Translations under genes and position numbers: made by a program
Part shown: positions 46,201-57,192 of the stretch, piece after piece
How the letters are laid out: every line of letters begins with the position of its first letter
Numbering within the stretch: position 1 is the stretch's first letter
Notes under the pieces: model-generated
Databases searched by the model: none
Told to the model about the DNA's origin: nothing
What the model saw: only the letters and a program-made list of their open reading frames with translations
Origin: Owenia fusiformis
Taxonomy: Eukaryota > Annelida > Polychaeta > Sabellida > Oweniidae
Assembly (NCBI GenBank): GCA_903813345.2
Contig: CAIIXF020000009.1
Span: 32,863,259-32,927,258, forward strand
Direction of reading: 5' to 3'
DNA length: 64,000 bases

Positions 46201-49200
46201 GGATAGTCGTATTACTGATGAAAACATATATTCTGTAATCTGTTATTCATCTGTTATTCAAATAAGTAGGTCTCGGTTATGCTTTGTTTTAAAAAGTCGA
46301 AAATATTTCTTTGGACGTCCCGGAGCTCAGTGGTAAGTCCCCCGGAGCAGATCAACTGCAATTGATAATAAAAACGTTTTGGTGGATATAAATTCTATAT
46401 AAATACAAGCGACTGTTCGAATATAAAAGTATTTTGTTAATTTCAGACGGCTTGATGACAATTAGGCCTTCTTTATTTGAAGCTTAATACCATATGATTT
46501 TTCAATGTTTTTTATTATGTAATTTATTTGCTAAGCATATCATGACATTAACATGAAAATGGAGAGCAAGTAAACTGGAACGATAACAATTTGAATTCTA
46601 TACAATCTCCAAGATGAGTGGAGTAAATCTGAAAAAACAAAATCATTTTTTGCAATGATTGCTTTTTCTTTGAAAAAGTGATGGGTAATAAATACTGATC
46701 AAATGAAAGAATGAATAAAGGACGATTCTCGGTTTGGAGAACAGCCTCCTGGGCTAAAAAAATTTTCATGAAAAATATAGAAATATTACCCAAATTAAAC
46801 TATGAATATTCAAAAGAGGACAATTAAATCTACAAGATGTAAAAATAACAAATTGGTCTGAAGCAGGGATAATGCTCAAATAGACCGATTCAATAAAATA
46901 CAAGTCTCGATTTGGGGAAAGAAGTTCATCAGTGTACTGCGCTAATATTTTTTTTGCGAAAAATCTAGAAATATTACCCAAATTAAATTATGACTATTCA
47001 AAAGAAGATATTCAAATCTATATTATGTAAAAAGATCAAATTTGTCCGAAGCATGGATAATGCTAATTTAGATTGATGAACTTCGTTCTCCAAACCGAGA
47101 ATCGTCCTTTGAACAAATGCTTGTGTTTATAAATGATATACGCTTTTAAATAATTCATTTCACAACGTTTTTAATTATTTAACACAATTAGTTTCGGGGA
47201 CTTCCCAGCCCCAGGGACGTCCCAAGAAATATTTAAAAATTTTATTGAAATAAAACAAAACAGAGATGTACACATTTGAAAGAACATGTGTTTTATCAAT
47301 ATTACGACGATTCCAGATATTTATTCGTCAATGTTGTAAAAATCATTCGGAGTATGGACGTCTGCATTGTTTTCAATAACTTTCAATAACTTTGTATTGG
47401 ACCAGAACTGGCTTAAAAAAATTCCTACGAAGGACTGATTTAGCCATTGCCCAAGATGGGTTATTTTGTCCGAGAAAAAGCAGCTTTTAAGTTAATTGTG
47501 CGAAATTATTGTTATTTCTAAATGTAAAATCTCATGCTCTGGGGTCTTCCGACAATTAAATTTCATCCCGTGCCTAAGGTTGCCAAACGTTTTGAGGGAA
47601 GTGTAACTTCATGATGACATATTTTTAACAAAATAAGGCTCTCGTGTTCACCATAACAAATATCAATTCATTTACTGGTCATATATGTAGTTTTCAAATA
47701 GCACAGTAATTTAATGTTTCTGGTTATAGGCATTTTTCCGCAAAATGATATTTTGGGAAATCCTGACCGGGGGTTCGTTCGAACCCATCGAACAAATGCT
47801 TGTGTTTATAAATGATATACGCTTTTAAATAATTCATTTCACAACGTTTTTAATTATTTAACACAATTAGTTTCGGGGACTTCCCAGCCCCAGGCATTTG
47901 TTCGTTCGAACCCATCGAACCCCCGCTGCCTACGGCTATGCATATGAGATCATCATGCCATGGGTATTATATGTAAGCAGTTCATGTTTTCATTGAATTC
48001 ATTTGAATTCTCATGGCTTATTCGATTGAAGGAAATGTTTAATCAATTATTTACCCCATTTTTAGCTATAATCTTAGAAGTGGTGTAATCTAAAAATGAA
48101 GTATTTGCTTATTGCAGTATTGTCCTTTTATCATTTGGACCAAATGTCATATCATTTTTCAAAGACTTTTCCTATGAGTATATGTATATGAGTATATACA
48201 GGGTGTCCCGAAAGTATGGGGCCCCCCCTAGGCAGACATATACCAGTGTCGTCATAGTATGTGTCATATACCATTTTAAAGCTTATCCAAAGTTACATTA
48301 ATTCGCCAAGTATCATGGTTCAACTCTCAAATGTGAAAAAATTACAGGCATTTCAAAATTTAGTGTTTGGTCAAAATTAAGTTCAATTTTACACCAAATC
48401 ACTAGTCAATATGTCCTCCCGGGCCATCTTAACAGCAGCAATTCTTTTCGGGTCGGAGGGATATTGAGTTGGAAAAAGAGAACGGTGAGGGTAGAAACTC
48501 TAAGGAAACTCTTCTTAAGTCCCTTAACTGGTTTTAAAAGGGTTATAAAATTCCACACCCCTATTTGAAGGGCTTTTAAGGTCATATCTGAAAATAATTG
48601 CTGCTGTTAACATGGCCAAGGGGGGACACATTGACTAGTAATGTGGTGTAAAATTGAACTTTATTTTGACAAAACACTAACTTTTAAAATGACTGTAACT
48701 TTTTCCCATTTGGGAGTTAAACCATGATACTTGGCAAATCAATGTAACTTTGGATAAGCTTTAAAATGATATATGACACATACTATAAGGACACTGGAAT
48801 ATGTCTGCCTAGGGGGGGCCCCATACTTTCGGGACACCCTGTATATATGAGTATAGTCACCATTAAAACATTTGTAAAACATTAATTAAATATTTATTTT
48901 GTAACCAATCATTTTGGGTTACAAGACAACTGAGGATAAGTCTAAGTCCAAAGATAATCATGTCAGCCGCATGTGGATGTATTAACTTTTTTTTTATGAT
49001 TTTCCATGATTCAGGCTATTGGGGAAGAGTCAATGTTCAGTGCGTTTAATATTATTTTCATGCACTGTTTAACAATCATCTCCCCTCTTTTAATCATTTT
49101 CTAAATTGTAATATACATGTGGTATAGTTCATTAAAAAGACATCTTTGGTCTGTTTTGTAGGGGTTTATCTTATTTACATATTTATGATTGTGTATGTAT

Positions 49201-52200
49201 ATTATGTTTTAATACAGTTTTGTATATTACAGCTGGTATGTGTTGGCCAGGACTATAGTGCTATTCCCCCACATATTGCAAACTCCTATGGCACCATGGT
49301 AACCAGATTAGATCTGTCTTTCAACAGGTTGCGGTAAGTAAACACTTTCATTGCTACAACATGTGTATTATATTTTGTTTGTACAGTTTTATCACGGTTG
49401 TTGTAACAAAATCATATCAAAATCAAGGATTAACCTACTTAACTTTTATTATAGCATCATTATGTCACCACCAAAAGTGGTGACATACATATTGTTATGG
49501 TCTCCGTTTTTTTGCGACGGCGGTTGGTGGTTGCCGTCCGGCGTCTGGCGTCTGGCGTCCGGCGTCCGGCGTCTGTAACAATTTCTTACAACTTCCTATA
49601 ACTTAACAAATACTGTTTAGACTGACTTCAATTTTTTTCTAAATCATCTACATGTTCTCAGAAGTTCAAATCTGACTTTAGATTTGACATTTGACCTTCA
49701 ATGACCTTCTCAAGGTCAAAAAGGTCTTTTTTCAACTTGCTTCACATTGACTAAATTTTTTTTCAAAATCATCTACATGTTCTCAGAAATTCAAATCTGA
49801 CTTTAGATTTGACATTTGACCTTCAAATCTGACTTTAGATTTGACATTTGACCTTCAATGACCTTCTCAAGGTCAAAAAAGGTCAAAAAGGTCTGTTTTC
49901 AACTTGCTTCAAATTGACTTCAAATTGACTAAATACTGTTTAGACTGACTTCAATTTTTTTCTAAATCATCTACATGTTCTCAGAAGTTCAAATCTGACT
50001 TTAGATTTGACATTTGACCTTCAATGACCTTCTCAAGGTCAAAAAGGTCTTTTTTCAACTTGCTTCACATTGACTAAATTTTTTTTCAAAATCATCTACA
50101 TGTTCTCAGAAATTCAAATCTGACTTTAGATTTGACATTTGACCTTCAAATCTGACTTTAGATTTGACATTTGACCTTCAATGACCTTCTCAAGGTCAAA
50201 AAAGGTCAAAAAGGTCTGTTTTCAACTTGCTTCAAATTGACTAAATTTTTTTTTCAAAATCATCTACGTGTTCTCAGAAATTCAAATCTGACTTAAGATT
50301 TGACTTAAGATTTGACATTTGACCTTCAATGACCTTCTCAAGGTCAAAAAAGGTCAAAAAGGTCTGTTTTCAACTTGCTTCAAATTGACTAAAAAAAATT
50401 TCAAAATCATCTATGTATTCTCAGAAATTCAAATCTGACTTTAGATTTGACTTAAGATTTGACATTTGACCTTCAATGACCTTCTCAAAGTCAAAAAAGG
50501 TCAAAAAGGTCTTTTTTCAACTTGCTTCAAATTGACTAAATTTTTTTTTCAAAATCATCTACATGTTCTCAGAAATTCAAATCTGACTTTAGATTTGACA
50601 TTTGACCTCAATGACCTTCTCAATGTCAAAAAAGGTCAAAATGGTATTTTTTCATCTTGCTTCAAATTGACTAAATTTTTTATTCAAAATCATCTACATG
50701 TTCTCAGAAATTCAAATATGACTTTAGATTTGACTTTAGATTTGACATTTGACCTTCAGTGACCTTCTCAAGGTCAAAAAAGGTCAAAAGGGTCTTTTTT
50801 CAACTTGCTTCAAATTGACTAATTTTTTTTTTCAAAATCATCTACATGTTCTCAGAAATTCAAATCTGAATTTAGATTTGACATTTGACCTTTAATGACC
50901 TTCTCAAGGTCAAAAAAGGTCAAAAAGGTCTGTTTTCAACTTGCTTCAAATTGACCAAATTTTTTTTTCAAAATCATCTACATCTTTTCAGAAGTTCAAA
51001 TTTGACTTAACAAGTTCTCAGAAGTTCAAATCTGACTTTAAATTTGACCTTTGACCTTCAGTGACCTTCTCAAGGTCAAAAAGGTCTTTTTTCAACTTGC
51101 TTCAAATTGACTAATTTTTTTCAAAATCATCTGCATGTTCTCAGAAGTTCAAATCTGACTTTAGATTTGACCTTCAATGACCTTGAAAAGGTCAAAAAGG
51201 TCTTTTTTCAACTTGCTTCAAATTTCCTTAATTTTTTTTTCAAAATCATCTACATGTTCTCAGAAGTTCAAATCTGACTTTACATTTGACATTTGACCTT
51301 CAATGACCTTCTCAATGTCAAAAAAAGTCAAAGAGGTATTTTTTCAACTTGCTTCAAATTGACGAATTTCTTTTTCAAAATCATCTACATGTTCTAAGAA
51401 GTTCAAATCAAACCTTCTTAAGGTCAAAAGGTATTTTCCAACTTGCTTTAAATTGACCAAATTGTTTTAGGTGGTGACATTTTGTCATGTTAATGCCTTG
51501 TTCTGGTTTACCAGACCCCTCTTATCTGTCATTCGCAAGAGATTGTGATAAAGGGGATGTGGATATCGCAATGATATAACTTACTTTCTAGAAACTCGAG
51601 TATTTTTTTTCAACTCCATTGTACTCTTCTACAGATGGGCAGATTAATAGTTTTAATTGTTTAATTGATTTAATTCTTTTTTTCTTATTCAGGAGTTTAG
51701 ATGGTTTAGAAGCTTTCACATCACTGGAGGAGTTGGTTTTAGACAACAATGAGCTAAATGACACAATAGCATTTCCAACTATTAAGAGATTGCATACACT
51801 TACATTAAATAAAAACCAGGTAATATGAAATTTGAAAATCTGGTACATTTTAAGCATATTTGAAATCTTCCAGAAAATTATGGAAAAACACCCTCCCCTT
51901 CGTATGGGCCTGAACACAGATATTTATTCCTCTTGTTTATATTATTAGACTACATTTTATGATTTTATGTTTGAAAGTGCTTGTATGAAGGTCACCTAAC
52001 TTTTTTATTTCATATCTTATTTATGTTAAATGCTTAATTGTAAACACATTTATGCACCTTAATACTATTTTTGATTTGACTGGATTTCTTCCAACAGATA
52101 AGAGATTTAGACCCGTTACTTGAACAAATAAAACACCACCTGCCTAATGTGACATATCTCAGCCTCCTTGGAAACGAGGCCTGCCCCAATCAACTCTCAA

Positions 52201-54166
52201 GTCTAGATAAAGATGATGATGACTATCAACGATACAGGTAAACCTAAAATACCATAATATCTAAAATATCATAAAAATTACATAACAGGCAGAGCTTCCA
52301 TCAAAAAACACTAAACTCAGCATGGATTTCCATTCTTTAATCTGAATCTGTTACATTTGAAATAAGTTGTTTGCTAGGCAAATCATGAAATGTTCAAACT
52401 CCACAAACTGCCCATGAGGCTCAGAGATTGCAATGCATTTATAAAGAAATGATGGTGTTTTATGGTATTATATAATGAATCCACATCCAATCCTAGATAA
52501 CATGGCCCCATAACCTATTTTACTGTACAAACATAAAGTCTATTACACTCCTATTCATATTAAGAAATATAATAACAAGCTATTCTTTTACTTCCAGGCA
52601 TTATGTTTTATACTGCTTACCAAAGTTGAAATTTCTTGACTCCACCCCTGTGAAGTGTTCAGAGCGAGTTGAGGCAAAAAGAATTGGACCATTTCTCAAG
52701 GTTGTGAAGCCTAAAATAGATGACTTGATAGATGTAAGGCTTTTCTTGGATGTGTTCAATATCTTTTTTTGAATAGTTATAATTTATTTTCATCGAAAAT
52801 ATGTTGAGCTATTTCCATGTATGTACATGTAGTACTTTATGGTTGTAATCACAGATGTTGGCCAGATTGTTTTGTAGTAGGATCATAGGCTCAAAGAATA
52901 ATTCACAAGATACGACACTAAATTGGAAAATTTCAAAAAAAAATTGACCACCTTTCAAAATGTTCCTTATACAAAATGGTACCTGCTTCCCTGTGACAGA
53001 TTTTGCACTTATTTTATAGCTGAGATCTCCATCTTTCTATTTCTACTTGTTTGGTTCGAGTAAATAACCCATGGATGCAGTTATTTGACTTTTAATACGG
53101 CGAATATTTTTCACGAGATCCGGACTCTTGTGTGTCCAAATATCATTGTACTGATGACGTCACATTTCTGGAACCACGGGAGCAACATTTAGATTTGGAC
53201 AGACAAGAGTCCGGCGATAAAATATCACTGTTTTGGCCTCTTATCAACGCAGTATTGCTTGAATAATGGTCATTGGTGATAAAAAAGTTAAAGAATAACA
53301 AGGCGCTTCGAATGAGGTATGATTTGTCACATATTTTTCAGAAATGGCTCCACAATCGTCATTTTAAAATTTGAAATTTTCCGAGGTGTCTCATCTTGAG
53401 GAATATTTATTGAGCTACTGATTCTACTACAAAAGAATCTGGCCGGGATCTATGGTTGTAATTTAATGAACTTTGCAGATTGCATTTGGGACATTATTGT
53501 CGCATGACATGACTTTCATTTAATAATCCATTCATTTCATTATTTTCAGAAATCAGAAGATACATCTAATACATCTCCTTCTCAATATTCTCCCCTCCCA
53601 GACACATCAGTGGACCATGGCAAACATGCAGGTTTGTAAACCTTAATATTTTCTATTCTAGTAGGTCCATAGCCAGGGGGATTCGGGGATTGTTTGAATG
53701 AAAATTATTTCAAAATTAATTCATACAGTTCACCATTCTGAGCACTTTTCAAGTGATTGTAGGCCAAAGTTGTCAAATGTGAACCCCCCTTCGATTTTAT
53801 TTGAAAAGGGAACCCCCTTGGCAAAAGGTGGCTACGGGCTTGTCTAGCCTATTCTCTCCCACTCCATTCACTTTGAGTGGCACAAATCTATGAAAAAGAT
53901 TATACAACTATTTCACTGTATTCAGGTTCATCTAAGTTTCTAAATATTATTTTCCATAGACTACAAGATTCCTTGATAGTTTGTTTGTTTAATAAGTCTC
54001 TCTGTTGTAACATATTATTATTGCTAAGTAAAGTTGTTGGGAAAATTCATTCTGTGATATCTCTATTTTAACGATTATAATTTCAGGTACCTTTGGAAAA
54101 AGTCGATATATTTATTATGGAAAACATTCAGAGGGAAACAGATTTATAAGGAACAATGATCTGTAA
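43217..54166 (+). CDS. LRMDA: Leucine-rich melanocyte differentiation-associated protein orthologue, complete, 7 exons
   Basis: Exons: 43217-43285, 49233-49333, 51693-51819, 52098-52237, 52598-52733, 53550-53631, 54087-54166 (TAA). They sum to 666 nt, 221 residues, all GT-AG with matching phases. Residues 24-170 form the leucine-rich repeat domain ([61 protein letters not shown]). The end, [20 protein letters not shown], matches the vertebrate C-terminus [20 protein letters not shown] as I recall it, which settles the identity. In vertebrates LRMDA is needed for melanocyte differentiation, loss causes oculocutaneous albinism type 7, and it links Rab32/Rab38 to endosomal sorting of melanosome cargo. 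I chose the ATG at 43217 over an in-frame one at 43163 because of its AAAATGG context. Intron 1 is 5.9 kb and full of repeats. Confidence 0.93.
43642..44049. mobile_element. 408-bp fold-back MITE flanked by TTAA (piggyBac-like)
   Basis: Arms of about 165 bp are near-perfect inverted repeats. The left reads GGTACAGCTGGAGAATAACA and the right ends TGTTATTTTCCAGGTGTATC. TTAA occurs exactly on both sides (43638-43641 and 44050-44053), the target duplication of piggyBac-type transposases. The interior loop is about 80 bp. Long frames on both strands are mirror images caused by the palindrome. Located in LRMDA intron 1. Confidence 0.8.
47111..47215 (+). repeat. 105-bp direct duplication, copy A
   Basis: By eye identical over 105 bases to 47790-47894, both inside the large fold-back element. 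It begins GAACAAATGCTTGTG and ends CTTCCCAGCCCCAGG. Confidence 0.85.
47790..47894 (+). repeat. 105-bp direct duplication, copy B
   Basis: Identical to 47111-47215. It is bordered on both sides by TTCGTTCGAACCCATCGAAC (ending at 47793 and about 47919), which suggests it was inserted into a single original copy of that 20-mer. A recent event, since no base differs. Confidence 0.85.
48199..48841. mobile_element. 643-bp fold-back MITE with CAGGGTGTCCCGAAAG ends
   Basis: Inverted arms of about 250 bp run from CAGGGTGTCCCGAAAGTATG on the left to the inverse ending ACCCTG on the right, about 90% alike by eye, with a loop of about 120 bp. TATA borders both ends, consistent with a TA target duplication. 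The CAGGGTGTCC end resembles the mariner-type remnant ending near 580. In LRMDA intron 1. Confidence 0.85.
49462..51480. mobile_element. 2-kb element with 11-bp TIRs and a tandem core, in LRMDA intron 2
   Basis: It starts ATGTCACCACC (part of a short palindrome ending at 49486) and ends with the exact inverse GGTGGTGACAT. After a GC-rich head (GTCCGGCGTCTGGCGTCTGG and similar) come about 13 tandem units of about 130-165 bp. Each has CAACTTGCTTCAAATTGAC, CATCTACATGTTCTCAGAA, CTGACTTTAGATTTGACATT and GACCTTCAATGACCTTCTCA followed by AAGGTCA repeats. A larger duplication of about 324 bp starts at 49608 and 49932. Long AT-rich frames on the plus strand here are products of the repeat. Confidence 0.8.
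52850..53450. mobile_element. 601-bp fold-back element with a 12-bp flanking direct repeat
   Basis: Exact copies of TATGGTTGTAAT flank it (52838-52849 and 53451-53462). The ends pair as GGCCAGATTGTTTTGTAGTA with TACTACAAAAGAATCTGGCC, and the arms stay similar for about 200 bp. The centre has a second inverted pair, CCGGACTCTTGTGTGTCC and GGACAGACAAGAGTCCGG. In LRMDA intron 5. No protein-coding frame. Confidence 0.75.
53667..53842. mobile_element. Short relative of the GTAGCCAG/GGCTACG element family
   Basis: It begins CCATAGCCAGGGGGATTC and ends GGTGGCTACGGGC, the inverse GCCCGTAGCCACC being the partner end. The same type of end borders the 2.6-kb fold-back at 45321 and appears near 40903. 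Located in LRMDA intron 6. Confidence 0.5.
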
Positions 54167-54791
54167 CCTCACATCAGTCAAATGATACCTAAGACCATGC
54201 ACATGTTAGTCATGTTTATGAACAAGAAATAGAGACATTAGTGGGAAATAGAGTGGACTGATGTGGGAATTTCCAAGGATTAGTCATCCTCTGACCTTAG
54301 TGCTAGAATAGGCTTTTGATTCCGGAGAATGGGAATTAGTGGATATAACTTAGAGACCAGATATATGCCACATTAGCTTGCAATATAGTATAATGACTAC
54401 AAATGCAGGAAAGCAAAGGCCTCCCAAAGGTTTGTTTCGAGACTGCTGTTTCTGCTCTAACTGGTTGACAATTGGAAAATGTTTGAAAGATGACCAAATC
54501 TACGACACTTAGTGGTACAAGGATAATTAATATTGCAATATTTATATTCCCTCTTGGGATTTGACATTTTTTCAAAGCTATATATTCCATATGTTTAACT
54601 TTGGGTACTTCATATACAGTATTATATATTCCTTGTTGAAGAGTATGTATATTTGAAGTATATTATATTTTGCTGCTTGATTTAGTGAACAGTTATTGGC
54701 ATTTTCAACATAGATTTCTAAGCTATGTATGATCATGTGTTATTAAGGTTTAATCATTTCATTTTTTTATTACAGTACATTGCTGCTTTAA

Positions 54792-55330
54792 GCATGGGCT
54801 TTCAACTAGAAGGGTATGTAACTCTATGTAATAACATGAGACCTTCAAAATGAACAATGACATGCTTCCCTTTTATGGCAATATTTCAAAAAGTATTAGA
54901 TAAATGTATATGTTTAAGTATTATTTTGAATAAAAATCAATTTTTAATATGATTTAAGCATAAAATATATTCAATATCATATTAAAGTAAACAAAAGAGA
55001 CCAATAAGAATAAGAGTTATCAAGATGTTCTCTTTGAGTATTGCATTGTGGGTAATTATTCAAGAACACATTCCAATAAAAACATAATTTGTGGGAGAAT
55101 GTTCACTTTCTGTATTGTCATAATTATGATGAATTCCAATTTTTATTAAATTATCAAGATGTATGTAGAAGATCATGTTTTTATTTTTGAGTTATTTCTT
55201 TTAATCATCAATAAAAAGTACAAAATAAGATTTTCTTGGAATGTGTACATTCTCCAATTTTGAAAACCCATGGCAATGTTTATGTATGAAATATGGGAAG
55301 TTGCCTACCCTTCTAGTTGAAAGCCCATGC
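54792..55330. mobile_element. 539-bp MITE with GCATGGGCTTTCAACTAGAA ends
   Basis: The left end GCATGGGCTTTCAACTAGAA is followed by GGGTA; the right end is its exact inverse. TTTAA lies directly outside both ends, containing TTAA, so a TTAA-targeting (piggyBac-like) mechanism is plausible. Interior AT-rich, no coding frame. Confidence 0.8.
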
Positions 55331-56437
55331 TTTAAGTCAGAGATTAAGTCGAGTAGACTGTTACTTTAACAAATCCACAAGATCATAACCTAGTATAGTG
55401 GATAGATACGATAGGATATATGTAAAGGTACAGTTTGCAAATCTTGCCTTTCACTATAACCTGTAATCATTGATTTTTCCCACATTTTTCACAAAATATG
55501 AAAATGACAGTATATTTTCATTTGTCTGTAAATGTTTTTTATGTCACACCAAAGGATGAGATAATGCGTAATGTGTTAATGCATACAAAATATCAGGTTT
55601 TAACATTTGGAGCATTGGTTTCATGTATTTTCTCCTGTATACTAGTCATATTAGGAAATCTCCTTAGGTGACCATCTAGGAGCCTAAAACGCAATATCCA
55701 TGCCGAATATTCTAGAGATTACTTATGAATCTTTCACAATATGTATAAATACCCAGAACCAAGAAAAATCCTTGATAACAAGTAAAATCAATCAGTTAGT
55801 CATTGTGATGTTTAAAGGCCCCTGGAAAAGTTCAAACCACTTTGGTTTAATTGTAGTCTTACCACTTTGACTTACAGTGTACAGTAAATTGTAGTCTTGC
55901 CCAATGTTTGTCCAAATTTGAGATGTGAAACTTGGGTAATGTACACCCTCAAAGGTCGGCCTTGTGGTGCAACCATTGAACCACACAATGTCAGGATATA
56001 TGCTGGTGTTAAAAGCTACAATTTGGCCAGGTCTGGATGAGTAATAAAGTGTATTTTGTGTTTGTGTAATCATCACAGCAATTACATTTATTTTTCTAAA
56101 TATAATATTTATACAAGTACTTAATTAAGGTCCATATTCCCCACACCAAATCTTGATCTTTGTTATTCATCATGTAGTTAGTTATACCATAGATTCCTTC
56201 ATCCGAGGGAAAAGAGAAAATAAATCGAAAAATAGAACATATTGTTATGTACTATTTATACACTCCATATACCTAAAAATAAGACCTGTGAAATGCTGAA
56301 ACAAAAATTGTCATATATTGACCAACTTTCAGATCAAATGTCCACTCAAACAACTTAATTTAGCATAATTGGTACAGGAGAAAATGTATGTCATACTAAG
56401 GAGATAAACAAAACATATTTCTTCTACAGAAAGAATT

Positions 56438-56509
56438 ACCCTTTGCATTCGTTTGACTTCACTTCTTAAAAGAGAGCTTAAGTTTAACTAGACTCTGCAC
56501 GCAGGGTAA
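56438..56509. mobile_element. 72-bp deletion derivative of the ACCCTTTGCATTCG MITE
   Basis: Carries the same start (ACCCTTTGCATTCGTTTGAC) and end (GACTCTGCACGCAGGGT) as the element at 38445-38809 with nearly all the interior lost. Confidence 0.65.
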
Positions 56510-56518
56510 GAAAGAATA

Positions 56519-56586
56519 TACAGGGTGACCGCAAAAAACGCTACCCACTGTATTTGGAATAATTTTCTCTTTTGGTTCACCCTGTA
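56519..56586. mobile_element. Solo miniature element ACAGGGTGA...TCACCCTGT
   Basis: Sixty-eight bases with inverted ends TACAGGGTGACC and GGTTCACCCTGTA. Probably another end-only remnant of a mariner-like family. Confidence 0.5.
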
Positions 56587-56689
56587 AATGGAAGTGACAG
56601 ATGTGTTATGCTTTTCAAGAGATTCAATAAAGAATGATTCAATCATTTACAGAAATTACAAACAAAAATGTTCTCATCTCCAATACTGA

Positions 56690-56783
56690 CAATTTTATAA
56701 ATGTGATTGTTGTGATTTTATAAATTGGATTGTTGTGATTTTATAAATGGGATTGTTGTGATTTTATAAATGGGATTGTTGTG
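56690..56783. repeat. 23-bp tandem repeat, four copies
   Basis: Unit ATTTTATAAATGGGATTGTTGTG with one- or two-base variants, four head-to-tail copies. Confidence 0.8.
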
Positions 56784-57192
56784 ATGATGGCCACTTTGTT
56801 TGTAAGTGGACTTTCCAATAAACCGTGCCACCTTTTAGTAGACGAACGAAGCTATCATATATTTGCACGATTCGGTTCCGCATTGCGCGCTTGTGATACA
56901 CACACCGAGCATTTTCTGCCCGCTCAGTTTGCATAGGATTATGAACAGCTCATTCATCTCAGAGGGTGTTTTAAAACCTGTAGAATGAAGTTTTCTTCCA
57001 AGCAATAACCAGACCTACTGTATACACGACACATAGTCATAATCATTTTTTGGGGTAGAATACTGTAGGTGGAATGGTATTTTGCCACCAATCCACCAAC
57101 GATCAAGCCAAGAGGTTTAATATAGTCGGAACATATTTCAAACAATACAGCATTTAGAATCAAAATAACTCCTGTTTTGTGTCACTCACTGT

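Larger units (their letters stand above)
45321..47940. mobile_element. 2.6-kb fold-back element in LRMDA intron 1
   Basis: It starts CAGTGGCGTAGCCAGG and ends GCTGCCTACGGCTATG (inverse CATAGCCGTAGGCAGC). CATAT flanks both sides (45316-45320 and 47941-47945). Many inner segments pair in mirrored order: GTTTGGCAA at 45454 with TTGCCAAAC at 47578; GGAAGACCCTGGAGCATGA with TCATGCTCTGGGGTCTTCC; GGACGATTCTCGGTTTGGAG at 46722 with its inverse at 47088. So it is a giant, imperfect hairpin with arms over 1 kb. I see no transposase. It also holds a fragment of another MITE end near 45750-45775. Confidence 0.7.

Noticed and set aside
46548-46981. Two similar hydrophobic frames starting MGNIS
   Set aside because: They come from a duplicated AT-rich segment within the 2.6-kb fold-back; no coding pattern beyond the repeat.
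50466-50762. 98-residue frame with repeated [11 protein letters not shown] motifs
   Set aside because: A chance frame through tandem core units; the other units break the frame and no splice context exists.
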